Below, piece by piece: positions 1 to 8,490 of a stretch of DNA of 64,000 nucleotides; positions within the stretch are counted from its first letter, which is position 1; each line of letters opens with the position of its first letter. Both the position numbers and the translations under genes were made by a program. Origin of the DNA: 13-2-20CM-66-19 sp963760225 (GTDB lineage: Bacteria; Pseudomonadota; Gammaproteobacteria; Steroidobacterales; Steroidobacteraceae); assembly GCA_963760225.1 (NCBI GenBank), contig CAVXCD010000003.1, positions 2,046,001 through 2,110,000 of the forward strand, read 5' to 3'. The notes under the pieces were generated by a model, which saw only the letters and a program-made list of their open reading frames with translations, did no database searches and had not been told where the DNA came from.

Positions 1-2
1 CG

Positions 3-533
3 CGCGACACCGCGGACCCGCCCGGGGGCGAGATCACCCGCGATGCGCGCGGTCCTCGAGCTGCGATGGGACGGCGTGCGTAACCTTGCCGACGCCATGG
101 CAAAGCTTCGGCGGCAGGTCGCAGTAACTCCCCCGCCGCAATGGGTCCGGGTCGTGGGCGGATTCACCGAGCACCAATTCGTCGAGAAGCGACTACCGAC
201 AATCGAGGCTGGCTCGGCCCAATGCCGCGATCCTGTATGCGACGCTCGCCCGCGGCCCAAAGCTGCCCTTCGAGTATCAGCTCAATTCCACGCGTCACTT
301 TATGCGCGAGCTCAATCGCCTTGGCGTCACGGGCGCTATCGACGCCGGCGGAGGTGCTCAGAATTACCCCGAGGATTAGGCCGTCATCCAGAAGCTGGCG
401 GATGAAGAGCAGCTGACCGTTCGCATTGCCTATAACCTGTTCACGCAGAAGCCAGGGGGTGAGCGTGAAGACTTCCTCAACTGGACCCGGACTTCCCAAT
501 ACCGTCAGGGCAGTGAGTACTTCCGGCACAACG
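3..533 (+). pseudogene. Scrambled remnant of a YtcJ-like amidohydrolase
   Basis: Three blocks resemble the amidohydrolase family 3 (YtcJ-like) sequence but lie in three frames and in the wrong order. A block reading DPPGGEITRD (about 9-44) comes first. A block with ELRWDGV and WVRVVGGFTEHQFVEKRLP (about 58-207) follows, although in intact relatives it precedes the first block. A third block from about 218, with NSTRHFMRELNRLGVTGAID and AYNLFTQKP, is in another frame and carries an in-frame TAG at 377-379 where relatives have Tyr. Similarity stops near 533. No metal-binding HxH region or C-terminal half is present. The order inversion suggests recombination between tandem copies or internal rearrangement, not simple point decay. 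The assignment rests on remembered family sequence, so an alignment is needed for exact borders. Confidence 0.7.
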
Positions 534-758
534 GCGGTGGGAGGCTACCGCGCGCCGGGCGCCGCCGCGCAATCCACCGGTCTCGCGGCGCCTCATAGGC
601 CGCAAGCCACCTCAGGTAATTGTCGCGTTCACGGGCCACGACACACCGCGCTGGACGCCTCTTGTCTGCCCACATCGGATCTGAAGGCCTTTTGGGGTGC
701 GTTAGGGTGCGCATGTTGGGCCTTCTGACCCATTTGTTCTCTCCGAGTCCCGCTTCAC

Positions 759-1448
759 TCACCCATCCACCATGGCGCGGATGTCACGGTTCTCCAAAAC
801 CACTCCTCCGTGCTCCCCTCTTCCCCTGACGGCAACATTCACCATTGCGTGCCCCAGGTCGTCGGCGCGAATCACCTGGTTGGGGAACAGCCGCCGAAAG
901 ACGGGGTAGATCCCGCGCAACAGGCGGTAGCTGAAATTGGGTTCCTTGCGCGGCTCCACGGGGTAGATGTACGCGGGCCGGAATATGTACACGCAGGGGA
1001 ATCCCGCCGCGAGCAGCGCGCTCTCGGCCTCTCCCTTGTAGCGTGCAAAGGCCATCCGACTTCGTCCCGTCGGGTCCGCGCCGCTGCCGCTCAAGAATGA
1101 GAACACCGCACCGGGGCTGCTGCCGTGGAGAACTCGCGCGAACTCCGCCGTATAGTCCACCGTTATCTTGCGAAGCACTGCGTCCGCCACCGCCCCGGTA
1201 TACGCGCCGATGCAATAGATCGCCGCGTCCTGACCCGAGAGTGACTCTGCGAGTGCAGAGCAATCCGCGAAGTCCCGATGTATGACCTCGTCGAGCTTCG
1301 GGTGCGAGATGCCGAGCGTCCTGCGTCCTATCGCTCTCACACGTGAGACGGCGGGGTGCTCGAGCGCATAGCGCAGAGCGTAGCCGCCGACCATGCCTGT
1401 CGCTCCCACGATCGCGATGCGTGTCTGGCCCGTTGCCGGCTCGTTCAT
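759..1448 (-). CDS. NAD(P)-binding Rossmann-fold protein (atypical SDR / epimerase-like)
   Basis: This 229-residue protein begins with a nucleotide-binding motif, GATGMVGGYALRYAL (about residues 15-29), the GxxGxxG signature of atypical short-chain dehydrogenases of the NmrA/HTATIP2 kind. A later YKGEAE stretch (about 138-143) could supply the SDR Tyr or Lys. The length fits the small atypical SDRs, which are often annotated as NAD-dependent epimerases or NAD(P)H-binding proteins. The substrate is not visible. It is the last gene of a leftward run that includes the MBL hydrolase, SnoaL-like protein and two dehydrogenases, with 36 bases between it and the MBL gene, so co-transcription is plausible. 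The ATG at 1448 is the first good start. Confidence 0.8.
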   Translation of the reverse strand: MNEPATGQTRIAIVGATGMVGGYALRYALEHPAVSRVRAIGRRTLGISHPKLDEVIHRDFADCSALAESLSGQDAAIYCIGAYTGAVADAVLRKITVDYTAEFARVLHGSSPGAVFSFLSGSGADPTGRSRMAFARYKGEAESALLAAGFPCVYIFRPAYIYPVEPRKEPNFSYRLLRGIYPVFRRLFPNQVIRADDLGHAMVNVAVRGRGEHGGVVLENRDIRAMVDG

Positions 1449-1484
1449 TCTCGCTCCACGGCGCTGGCAACGGCGCTTATGCCT

Positions 1485-2537
1485 TTAATACTCAAAGATC
1501 TGCCCGACGTGCGGGGCGACAAAGTCTGCTTCGGCGATCCCATGTGCACTGCGAGCGACCGCAAGGTCAGTAACCGGAGCTGTATAGCTCTCTGCCGCGT
1601 TGTCAATCAAGCCGAAATGGATGGCAATCGAATGTTCACTGTGTAGATCAATGTGTGCGAGCACGGCCTCATCGGGATTCATGTGCATACGATACATGAA
1701 CCACCGAGGCTCATAAGCGCCTATGGGCAATAAACTTAGTTTAGGTGCTCCATACTTTTCATATATGTGTTTGAAGTGCATGCCGTACGCACTGTCGCCG
1801 GCAAAGAAGACTCGTCCTTCGGGGGAGTCGATAAGAAAGGAGCCCCACAATGTCTTATTGGTGTCCCACATTCCCCGGCGGGATGTATGGATCGCCTCCA
1901 GAAAAACAAACTTCGTGTCTTTGACCGTGACAGACTGATCCCAGTCCAATTCCGAGACCGACGGAATGCCTTCCTGCTTCAGCAGTTTGCCGACTCCAAG
2001 GCCGACCAATACCCTTGGCACGCTGCCTCTCTGTTGATCAACGATCGCATGTATGGACTTCAGATCCAGATGATCGTAATGGTTGTGACTGATTAAGATG
2101 ACGTCAATCCTCGGAAGCCCGCTGGCGGTCATTCCAGGATTGGTTACGGTCTTGATAGGGAATAACGCAGGACCGATAGAGTCGAACAAGACCGGGTCTG
2201 CGATGATGTTTAACGCTGGCGTTTGGATCAGAACCGCAGCGTGGCCGATCCAAAGAACCCTGATCCCATGGAGCACCGGATCCTTGGGCAGCTCAGCGGG
2301 TGGCGTCTGGAAATGATCGGGCCAATTCTTGGTTTTGGTTCTTAACGTCCACGCGATTCTTACCTCTTCCCAGAACGTAGGATCGGGAAGGCGTTCGCGA
2401 TTGTGAAAACGCTGGCCGTCGAAGTGATCCGTCGGCTGGGACGCGGCTGACGTGCATCCCTCCACGAGAATCGCGCTTGCCGTCAAACAGATTGCGCCGA
2501 CCACACCGGTCGCGCCTGCAATTGCCAGTCGCTTCAT
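1485..2537 (-). CDS. MBL-fold metallo-hydrolase, exported (NAPE-PLD/RomA-like)
   Basis: This is a 350-residue metallo-beta-lactamase-fold hydrolase. The metal-binding signature SHNHYDHLD (HxHxDH) is present, followed by FAGDSAYG, whose Asp would bridge the metals, and a late IHFG histidine. Together with the length this resembles the NAPE-PLD/RomA/YtnP branch, which includes phospholipase-D-like and lactonase-like enzymes. The chosen ATG at 2537 overlaps the upstream gene's stop (ATGA), so translation is probably coupled. It gives an N-terminus MKRLAIAG with a hydrophobic segment and a possible lipobox ending VEGC, although Glu at -2 is unusual. An upstream in-frame start would add 19 Arg-rich residues and is less likely. 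The substrate is unknown. Confidence 0.85.
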   Translation of the reverse strand: MKRLAIAGATGVVGAICLTASAILVEGCTSAASQPTDHFDGQRFHNRERLPDPTFWEEVRIAWTLRTKTKNWPDHFQTPPAELPKDPVLHGIRVLWIGHAAVLIQTPALNIIADPVLFDSIGPALFPIKTVTNPGMTASGLPRIDVILISHNHYDHLDLKSIHAIVDQQRGSVPRVLVGLGVGKLLKQEGIPSVSELDWDQSVTVKDTKFVFLEAIHTSRRGMWDTNKTLWGSFLIDSPEGRVFFAGDSAYGMHFKHIYEKYGAPKLSLLPIGAYEPRWFMYRMHMNPDEAVLAHIDLHSEHSIAIHFGLIDNAAESYTAPVTDLAVARSAHGIAEADFVAPHVGQIFEY

Positions 2538-2986
2538 GACAGGGCGCGCTCGTCCACCCAGTCCACGTACAGCAAGCGCTCCGCGAACAACCATACATCG
2601 TCCAGCTTCACGAATGTATCCTTGTAGCGGAGCGAGGCGACCATCAACCTTCGCTTGCCGCCGTTGCCGGTCACGTGATGCGCCAGGCAGTAGGCCTCAC
2701 CGGCTGCCCGGTTGCCAGTTAAAGTGAAGAGTGTGCTCTGACCGACAAAGTGTGTGGTGGCTTGGTACTTATTGAGATCCGCGAGTGCTTCGCGCGAATG
2801 CAGCTCCTGAGAGGGCTTCGGATCTTTGGCGTCCATGTACACCACGAAGTGGGTGTCTGCGGTGAACAGCGCCATCTGGCCCTTCGCGTCGCGACGGTCG
2901 GCGCAGTGCGCGTAGGCCTCAACGAGCTCCCGGATCGCGAGACGGTCGGCGGCTTCCGTGATGGAGATCGCGACATGCTGGCTCAT
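2534..2986 (-). CDS. SnoaL-like / NTF2-fold protein
   Basis: This 150-residue protein belongs to the SnoaL/NTF2-like superfamily of cone-shaped barrels, some of which are small hydratases, isomerases or polyketide cyclases. Typical features are the N-terminal helix with AIRELVEAYAHCADRRD, then FTADTHFVVY, a central HFVGQSTLF strand and the closing sequence WLFAERLLYVDWVDERALS. Such proteins often sit beside dehydrogenases in pathways for aromatics or terpenoids, as here (aldehyde dehydrogenase 9 bases upstream, MBL hydrolase overlapping by ATGA). No catalytic role can be assigned from sequence alone. Confidence 0.8.
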   Translation of the reverse strand: MSQHVAISITEAADRLAIRELVEAYAHCADRRDAKGQMALFTADTHFVVYMDAKDPKPSQELHSREALADLNKYQATTHFVGQSTLFTLTGNRAAGEAYCLAHHVTGNGGKRRLMVASLRYKDTFVKLDDVWLFAERLLYVDWVDERALS

Positions 2987-2995
2987 GAGATCTCC

Positions 2996-4441
2996 TCAGA
3001 CCTCGAGAATGGCACGAGTTTCGAGAAACGCCTCGATCCCATACCTGCCGTACTCGCGGCCAACCCCGGAGTATTTGAATCCACCCCAGGGGGCCTGCGC
3101 ATCGTCTCTCATGCCATTGATCACGACGCGCCCGGCTCGAATCTGCGAGGCAACGCGGCGCGCACGCTGAAGGTCTTTTCCGATGACGCAGGCGTGGAGG
3201 CCATATCGGGAGTCGTTGGCGATCCGGATCGCCTGTTCCTCGGTGTCGTAGGCGATGACACTGAGGACGGGACCGAAAATCTCTTCCTGGGCAATTGTCA
3301 TATCGTTCTTTACGTTGACGAACACCGTGGGCTTGACGTAGTAACCCGCCTCGAGGCCTTCGGGATGCCCCTCGCCCCCGGCCAGCACCTCGGCACCTTC
3401 TTCAATGCCCTTGCGGATGTAGGATTGCACGCGATCGTACTGCCTCTGCGACACCATCGGCCCGATTGCGGTCTTGCAATCGGCCGGATCGCCGACGGTG
3501 ACGGCGCGCATCGCCTCGCGCAGGGCCTGCTTCGCCGCATCGAGCTGGGTCCTGGGTACGAGAAGCCGCGTCCCGGCGGCGCAGGCTTGGCCACTATTCA
3601 GGAACGCGATCGTGAGGGCCGTCGGGATCGCCTGATCGAGCGCTGCATCATCCAGCACGATGGTGGGCGACTTCCCCCCCAACTCGAGAGTCACGCGCTT
3701 CATCGTCGCGGCACCGTCGCGCATGATCTGCTCGCCTACAGCTACCGACCCCGTGAACGAAATCTTGGCCACGTCAGGGTTGCGTACGAGTTCGGCGCCG
3801 ACGACGTTACCGAGGCCAGTCACAACGTTTAGCAGACCCTTCGGAAGTTGCGCCTCGTGCAGAGCCTCGAGCAACACCTGCGTCTGCAGCGAACTCAACT
3901 CGCTGGGCTTAATGACAACCGTACAGCCGGCCGCGACCGCCGACGCCAGCTTGAGGCAAATGAACAGCGCGTTCGCGTTCCATGCCGTAATGAGACCGGC
4001 TACGCCGACCGGCTCAAGGAACACCGTCGTCTTGTCCCAGCTGCGCGTCAACGGTAGCTCCTGGAGCGCCTGCTCCGCAGCCAGGAACGCGTTGACACCC
4101 GATTCCACGATGAGGCCAGCAAACTGAGCGACGCCGCCGTATTCTTCGATCATCGCGGCCGTCAAATCGTCGATGCGTGCCGAGGCGGCCTCGTGCAGTC
4201 TGCGTAGGATCTGTGACCGCTCCTCTTTGGTCGTCCGCCCGTAAGATGCGAACGCGCGTTTGGCCGACGCGATGGCGCGGCGCGTGTCCTCCTCGTCGCC
4301 CAGCGTGACACGGGCGATGACCGCGCCGTCGGTCGGCCTGACGATGTCCATGACATCTTTGCCATGAGATTCAACAAAGGCGCCATCGATATAGTGTGTG
4401 TTGATCATGTTGATCGTGTCTCTGTGTGGGAGCGCATTCAT
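2996..4441 (-). CDS. NAD(P)-dependent aldehyde dehydrogenase
   Basis: This is a full-length aldehyde dehydrogenase superfamily member, 481 residues from the chosen start. Visible landmarks are WNANALFICLKLASAVAAGC (the substrate/NAD wall), IKPSELSS, FTGSVAVGEQI, the general-base Glu in LELGGKSP, the catalytic Cys in NSGQACAAGTRL, and EEIFGPVL near the C-terminus. It should oxidise an aldehyde to the acid, probably the product of the alcohol dehydrogenase encoded immediately upstream (22-base gap). The ATG at 4441 has a GGAG eight bases upstream. An ATG two codons earlier is too close to the GGAG, and a much longer frame back to 4570 would overlap the upstream gene. The physiological substrate is not evident. 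Confidence 0.93.
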   Translation of the reverse strand: MNALPHRDTINMINTHYIDGAFVESHGKDVMDIVRPTDGAVIARVTLGDEEDTRRAIASAKRAFASYGRTTKEERSQILRRLHEAASARIDDLTAAMIEEYGGVAQFAGLIVESGVNAFLAAEQALQELPLTRSWDKTTVFLEPVGVAGLITAWNANALFICLKLASAVAAGCTVVIKPSELSSLQTQVLLEALHEAQLPKGLLNVVTGLGNVVGAELVRNPDVAKISFTGSVAVGEQIMRDGAATMKRVTLELGGKSPTIVLDDAALDQAIPTALTIAFLNSGQACAAGTRLLVPRTQLDAAKQALREAMRAVTVGDPADCKTAIGPMVSQRQYDRVQSYIRKGIEEGAEVLAGGEGHPEGLEAGYYVKPTVFVNVKNDMTIAQEEIFGPVLSVIAYDTEEQAIRIANDSRYGLHACVIGKDLQRARRVASQIRAGRVVINGMRDDAQAPWGGFKYSGVGREYGRYGIEAFLETRAILEV

Positions 4442-4463
4442 CGGCATGTCTCCATATAGGTAC

Positions 4464-5552
4464 TTACTCGAACGAAGTGACAACGACACGGTTGAGTGAG
4501 CCGTTCTTGAGTGCTGCGTAACCGTCGTTGACGTCACGCAGCGCAATCCTCTTCGACACCAGATCGTCAATGTTCATCCGGCCCTGCAGATACAGCTCGG
4601 CATACATCGGGATGTCGTGCTTGAAGTTGGTCGAGCCAAAATTCACGCCCTGGATGCGCTTCTGCCCGCCGATGGTGCTGACGATGTTCACGGCGATTTC
4701 GACGTCCGGCCTCGCCACCCCGACCAGGTAAAGGCCACCGCCGACGCCCAGCATCGCGAGCCCCTGCTCGGACACGGACTTCAGCCCGACGAAGTCGAAG
4801 ACGTGATCGGCTCCTTCAGGCAACAGAGCGCGGACGACGTCGACGGGCTGGGTCTTGCTCGAGTCGATGATGTCCGTAGCGCCGAAGCGTCGCGCCTCAT
4901 CGAGACGTATCGCCTGGATATCGATAACGATGATCTTCGACGCCCCAGCGATGCGCGCACCACTCACGGCATTGAGTCCCACTCCCCCGGCGCCAAAGAT
5001 CACCACGGTGTCGCCGGCGCTAACGCTAGCCGTGTTCAAGACGGACCCGGCGCCGGTTGCAACGCCGCAGCCGAGTAGCGCAGCCTGCGCGAACGGGAGT
5101 GCCTTGGGTACGACGGCGAGTTGGTTCTCATGGATGAGCGCCCGTTCGGCGAAGCCACCGAGGCCGAATCCCTGGAACAGACGCAGTCCGTTACGGCTCA
5201 GACGCGGGGCGTCGGTTGGTCGGCGGAGCGTCGACTCCGGATGTCTGCACTGGAACGAGCGACCGGAGAGGCATCGCTCGCACGCTCCGCACGACTGAGC
5301 GAGCGAGCCGACGACGTGATCTCCTGTGCGGACTTGCGATACGTCGGGACCGACCGCGGCCACGATGCCCGCGACCTCATGTCCCAGCACCGATGGCCTC
5401 GGAACGAAATCGTAAGTGGCGAACAGCAGGTCGGTATGGCACAGCCCGGACGCTTGCACGTCGACGAGAACTTCGCGTCCGACTGGTGCGGCGATGTCCA
5501 CGTCCTCGAAGTCGAACCCACCGCCGAGCGCGTTAAGGACGAGCGCCTTCAC
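4464..5552 (-). CDS. Zinc-dependent alcohol dehydrogenase (MDR family)
   Basis: This 362-residue medium-chain dehydrogenase has the catalytic-zinc residues in SGLCHTDL and GHEVAG and a structural-zinc loop with Cys in CGACERCLSGRSFQC. The NAD-binding motif is FGAGGVGLNA, with an acidic residue after the second strand (VIDI) indicating NAD preference. It resembles the class III/aryl-alcohol branch that oxidises primary alcohols. It is the first gene of the leftward catabolic run and lies 179 bases from a divergent LysR gene, which is the obvious candidate regulator. With the following aldehyde dehydrogenase it would make an alcohol-to-acid pair. Confidence 0.92.
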   Translation of the reverse strand: MKALVLNALGGGFDFEDVDIAAPVGREVLVDVQASGLCHTDLLFATYDFVPRPSVLGHEVAGIVAAVGPDVSQVRTGDHVVGSLAQSCGACERCLSGRSFQCRHPESTLRRPTDAPRLSRNGLRLFQGFGLGGFAERALIHENQLAVVPKALPFAQAALLGCGVATGAGSVLNTASVSAGDTVVIFGAGGVGLNAVSGARIAGASKIIVIDIQAIRLDEARRFGATDIIDSSKTQPVDVVRALLPEGADHVFDFVGLKSVSEQGLAMLGVGGGLYLVGVARPDVEIAVNIVSTIGGQKRIQGVNFGSTNFKHDIPMYAELYLQGRMNIDDLVSKRIALRDVNDGYAALKNGSLNRVVVTSFE

Positions 5553-5702
5553 GTCTGGCCTCCTTACTGACGCTGCCGCTTCGTTCGACCCAGGCGAGGC
5601 TGTTTGCGCACACGTCGCTTTACCGGTTTCGAGGATCCTGCGGTCTCCTCTTCGTCGCTGAAATCTGCCAGCGGACGATCAATACGTCCAAGACATCTTT
5701 AC

Positions 5703-5721
5703 TATCGGTTCAATCGCGATA
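5703..5721. promoter_or_regulatory. Inverted repeat TATCG-N9-CGATA, candidate LysR binding site
   Basis: TATCG at 5703-5707 and CGATA at 5717-5721 form a 5-base inverted repeat spaced by nine bases, 10 bases before the LysR start at 5732 and in the divergent gap to the alcohol dehydrogenase. LysR-type regulators usually bind interrupted dyads built on T-N11-A in this position and repress their own gene. The assignment to this LysR protein is inference, and one short dyad can occur by chance. Confidence 0.4.
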
Positions 5722-5731
5722 AAGTATCGAC

Positions 5732-6640
5732 ATGGAGCTACGGCATCTAAGATATTTCCTTGCCGTCGGGGAGGAGCAGCACTACGGGCGTGCAGCGCGC
5801 AGGCTGCGCGTGGCGCAGCCTGCGCTCTCGCGCCAAATTCAGGACCTGGAGGAGGAACTCGGTTTCAAACTGTTCGAACGACTGCCGCGCGGCGTGAAAT
5901 TGAGCGCAGCCGGACAGCTATTCCTGGCAGATGCGCGGCGTATCCTTCACGAGGTAACCGAAGCGGCTGCGCGTGCCGCGCGCGTCGCGCGCGGTCAATC
6001 GGGAACGCTGCGCGTAGGGTTCACCGAGAGTACGTCATGGCGGGGCGTGGTCCCAGAATCCTTCCGTCGGTTCCGGGAGATGCAACCGGACGCCGAACTG
6101 CAACTTCAGCCGGAGCCGAGTCTGGTGCAGTTGGAAGCCATCCGGTCCGGCCGTCTGGATGCAGGTTTCGTCTTCAACATGCCAAAAGCCGATCCGGAAT
6201 TGGACGCACGTCCGGTCGCGAGAGAGCGAATCGAACTGGCCGTCCCCACGAGCCACCCTCTGACGAAGCTCAAGCGGGTTCGCCTGCGCGACCTGGCGGG
6301 TGCGTCGTTTGTCTGGTTTCCGAGGCGCGAAGCCCCCGTGCTCTACGACCGCCTGATACGCGAGTGCTTTCGCGGTGGCCTGAAGTCGCCCAAGATCGTT
6401 CAGGAGGGAAAAGACGAGGCGACAATCCTCAGTCTGGTTGCGACCGGCCTGGGCGTGGGATGGGTCCTTGGAACCGCACGTTGGCACCGTCCTAGAAGCG
6501 TCGTCCTGCTGCCCGTGGTCGATATGGACTTGCCGCAGGAGCTGTCTCTGGCCTGGCGAAAGGACAACAAGTCCCCTTTGCTCGCACGTTTCGTGGCCGA
6601 CCTGCAGCACCACGCCGAAGCGGCGGCAAGCGACCGCTAA
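5732..6640 (+). CDS. LysR-family transcriptional regulator
   Basis: This is a 302-residue LysR-type regulator. The winged HTH occupies residues 1-60 (MELRHLRYFLAV, RLRVAQPALSRQIQDLEEELG, LFERLPRGVKLSAAG), followed by a linker helix and a periplasmic-binding-protein-like effector domain starting at GTLRVGFTES. It is divergent from the alcohol/aldehyde dehydrogenase run and so probably controls it in response to a pathway intermediate. That is inferred from the arrangement usual for this family. Its 3' end overlaps the convergent second LysR gene by four bases. The ATG lacks a strong Shine-Dalgarno sequence. Confidence 0.93.
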   Translation: MELRHLRYFLAVGEEQHYGRAARRLRVAQPALSRQIQDLEEELGFKLFERLPRGVKLSAAGQLFLADARRILHEVTEAAARAARVARGQSGTLRVGFTESTSWRGVVPESFRRFREMQPDAELQLQPEPSLVQLEAIRSGRLDAGFVFNMPKADPELDARPVARERIELAVPTSHPLTKLKRVRLRDLAGASFVWFPRREAPVLYDRLIRECFRGGLKSPKIVQEGKDEATILSLVATGLGVGWVLGTARWHRPRSVVLLPVVDMDLPQELSLAWRKDNKSPLLARFVADLQHHAEAAASDR

Positions 6641-7521
6641 CCTCGGCGCGCTACCTCCTTGAGCACATCGACAAACGCGCGAAGACCTGCCGGAACCTGC
6701 CGATGTCCTGGGTAGTACAGGCATAGTCCTGGAAACCGCGGGCACCAATCATCAAGCACGACGGAGAGTTTTCGGCTCGCAATCGCTTCGCTCGCCGCGC
6801 GCTGCGGAACAAAAGCGATTCCGAGGCCCTCGATCGCGGCATCGATCATCAATCTGTCCTCGTCCAGCGTGAGCATGCCAGGTACGTCAACGTCGAGCGA
6901 TTGGTCGCGGCGCTCGAACTCCCAGTGGTAGATTCTTCCACTTCGCATTCGATAGCGGATGCACGAGTGTTGTAACAGTTCCAAGGGCATCCTCGGGACA
7001 CCGCGCTTCTTCAGGTACGCAGGAGCAGCCACGGCGACGAACCGATCAGCACCGCCGAGAGCGACCGCGACCATGTCCTTCGGCACACTCTCTGCGAGCC
7101 GAATCCCGGCATCGAACCCTGACGCCACGATATCCACCAGGCGTCCCTCCGTGACGATATCGACGTGCATCTCCGGATAACGGGCGAGAAATATTGGCAC
7201 CGCGAGTTGCAGCAATACACGGGCTCCGATGAGGTTCGAATTGATTCTTAAGGTGCCACTTGGTTTGCTGCGATGGCTTTCGATATCTCCGAGAGCCGTG
7301 TCGAGATCCTTGATCAGTGGTTGAACCCTCAACAGGAGCGCCTGGCCAACCTCCGTCATCGCGAAGCTTCGGGTTGTTCGGTGCAGCAGGCGCACGCCAA
7401 GGCGCGTTTCCAGCGCACGAATCGTGTGGCTGAGTGTGGACGGTGACACGCGAAGCTCGTCGCCCGCCTGTCTGAAGCTCTTGTGAGCGGCAATAGTCGC
7501 AAAACTTGTAGCCCGCCTCAC
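6637..7521 (-). CDS. LysR-family transcriptional regulator with clipped N-terminus
   Basis: This 294-residue regulator has the LysR HTH in residues 5-60 (FATIAAHKSFRQAGDELRVSPSTLSHTIRALETRLG, then LLHRTTRSFAMTEVG) and a normal effector domain, and resembles the group that includes many orphan repressors. The only start upstream of the HTH is a GTG at 7521. An in-frame stop lies about 33 bases further out, and relatives usually have a few more residues before the first helix. The neighbouring SnoaL gene on the other strand is headless at the same place. This suggests that a deletion removed both 5' ends and the shared promoter. The protein may still fold, but expression is doubtful. Confidence 0.85.
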   Translation of the reverse strand: MRRATSFATIAAHKSFRQAGDELRVSPSTLSHTIRALETRLGVRLLHRTTRSFAMTEVGQALLLRVQPLIKDLDTALGDIESHRSKPSGTLRINSNLIGARVLLQLAVPIFLARYPEMHVDIVTEGRLVDIVASGFDAGIRLAESVPKDMVAVALGGADRFVAVAAPAYLKKRGVPRMPLELLQHSCIRYRMRSGRIYHWEFERRDQSLDVDVPGMLTLDEDRLMIDAAIEGLGIAFVPQRAASEAIASRKLSVVLDDWCPRFPGLCLYYPGHRQVPAGLRAFVDVLKEVARRG

Positions 7522-7552
7522 AAAGGCAGGTGAACTTGAGGTTTTAGGAGGC

Positions 7553-7924
7553 GATCAGCTAGAGCTCGACACGTACTTCGATACCAGGAAATTCCTCTTC
7601 CACGGGCCGGACGGTTTCGAGGCCGACTACACAGGTCTTATCAACTACTTCAAGTCCGTTCGTGCGGCCTTCGACGATCGCTCGATTCGCCGCGGAATCA
7701 TCGTCAGTGATGGTGACTACATCGCCTGCCAGACCTGGATCGAGGGTAGATTTGTTCGGGAGTTCACGCAGTCACCGGCCGGCGCGTTAGCGCCTAACGG
7801 CCAACGCGTAGTCTGGGACCTGATCAACATCTTCAGGTTTGACGATCACGGCAGGCTCGTTGAGGAGTGGGTGCGGACCGACTTCCGCAGTTTCCTGCGA
7901 CAATTGGGAGCTCAGGGGCAATAG
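7553..7924 (+). pseudogene. 5'-truncated SnoaL-like protein
   Basis: An open frame without a start codon runs to TAG at 7922-7924. Its product reads like the C-terminal three quarters of a SnoaL-like polyketide-cyclase-fold protein: FLFHGPDGFEADYTGLINYF, a middle SDGDYIACQTWIEGR, then VVWDLINIFRFDDHGRLVEEW near the end. The frame continues upstream into the divergent LysR gene with no ATG and no ribosome binding site, so the first helix and the promoter are missing. It lies where a divergently transcribed LysR target would be expected. I read it as the remains of that target after a deletion. Confidence 0.7.
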
Positions 7925-7970
7925 GGCGCCGACCGCCTTGCTCGAGCCGTTTCGCGGTAAGCTTGCGTTC

Positions 7971-8471
7971 ATGAAACGCGCTCTCGATCGGGACGTAAAG
8001 ACCCCGTCCCCGTACCCCGGAGTCTTCGCTTTCGAGGTCGACTTTGGCGGCACCCTGCGCTGCATTCCGATGAGCGTGCGGATGAAGCTTGATCAGACTG
8101 GGATCAAGCTCTCCCTGAAGCAATGGAACACGTTGCCGCCGGACGAGCGGCGCCAGCTTACGGAACAGACTTGCGATGACGCCGCGCAGACGGCGTTGTA
8201 CAAGCAGTACCTGATCTCCCTGATCGAGCGCTTTACGAGGTCTGCGGTAGAGCTGGCACCCGTGGATGACTCGCCGCCCTGGGCGAATACTGCGGCGGTC
8301 CCCGAGCGTATCGATACCTGGGCTCGTGGCCTGGGAGTGTCCCCGCCGTCGCCTGATCAGTGGGCCGCGCTGGCCCCACTACAGCGCTTTGCGTTGTTCA
8401 AGCTGACCCGCCCCGGTCACTCGAACGACAACTTCATTCCGGCCATGCGGGAATTTTCGCTACTCCCCTGA
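7971..8471 (+). CDS. Nitrate reductase-associated protein (Nitr_red_assoc / NarM-like)
   Basis: The 166-residue product shows the compact signature of the Nitr_red_assoc family: FAFEVDFGGTLRCIPMSVRMKLDQTGIKLSLKQW (residues about 18-51) followed by a Pro-rich linker and a C-terminal WAALAPLQRFALFKLTR helix. In cyanobacteria the family member NarM is needed for assimilatory nitrate reductase activity; in proteobacteria its job is unclear. No nitrate reductase or molybdenum-cofactor gene is adjacent here. I chose the ATG at 7971 because the conserved domain follows within 20 residues. An upstream in-frame start at 7839 lies inside the SnoaL remnant. Confidence 0.78.
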   Translation: MKRALDRDVKTPSPYPGVFAFEVDFGGTLRCIPMSVRMKLDQTGIKLSLKQWNTLPPDERRQLTEQTCDDAAQTALYKQYLISLIERFTRSAVELAPVDDSPPWANTAAVPERIDTWARGLGVSPPSPDQWAALAPLQRFALFKLTRPGHSNDNFIPAMREFSLLP

Positions 8472-8490
8472 GCCTCGCAAATCGCCCCGA

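Noticed and set aside
505..762. 85-residue reverse-strand open frame with an Arg-rich RRPARG sequence
   Set aside because: No ribosome binding site or known motif, and composition like shadow translation. I see no gene in 534-758.
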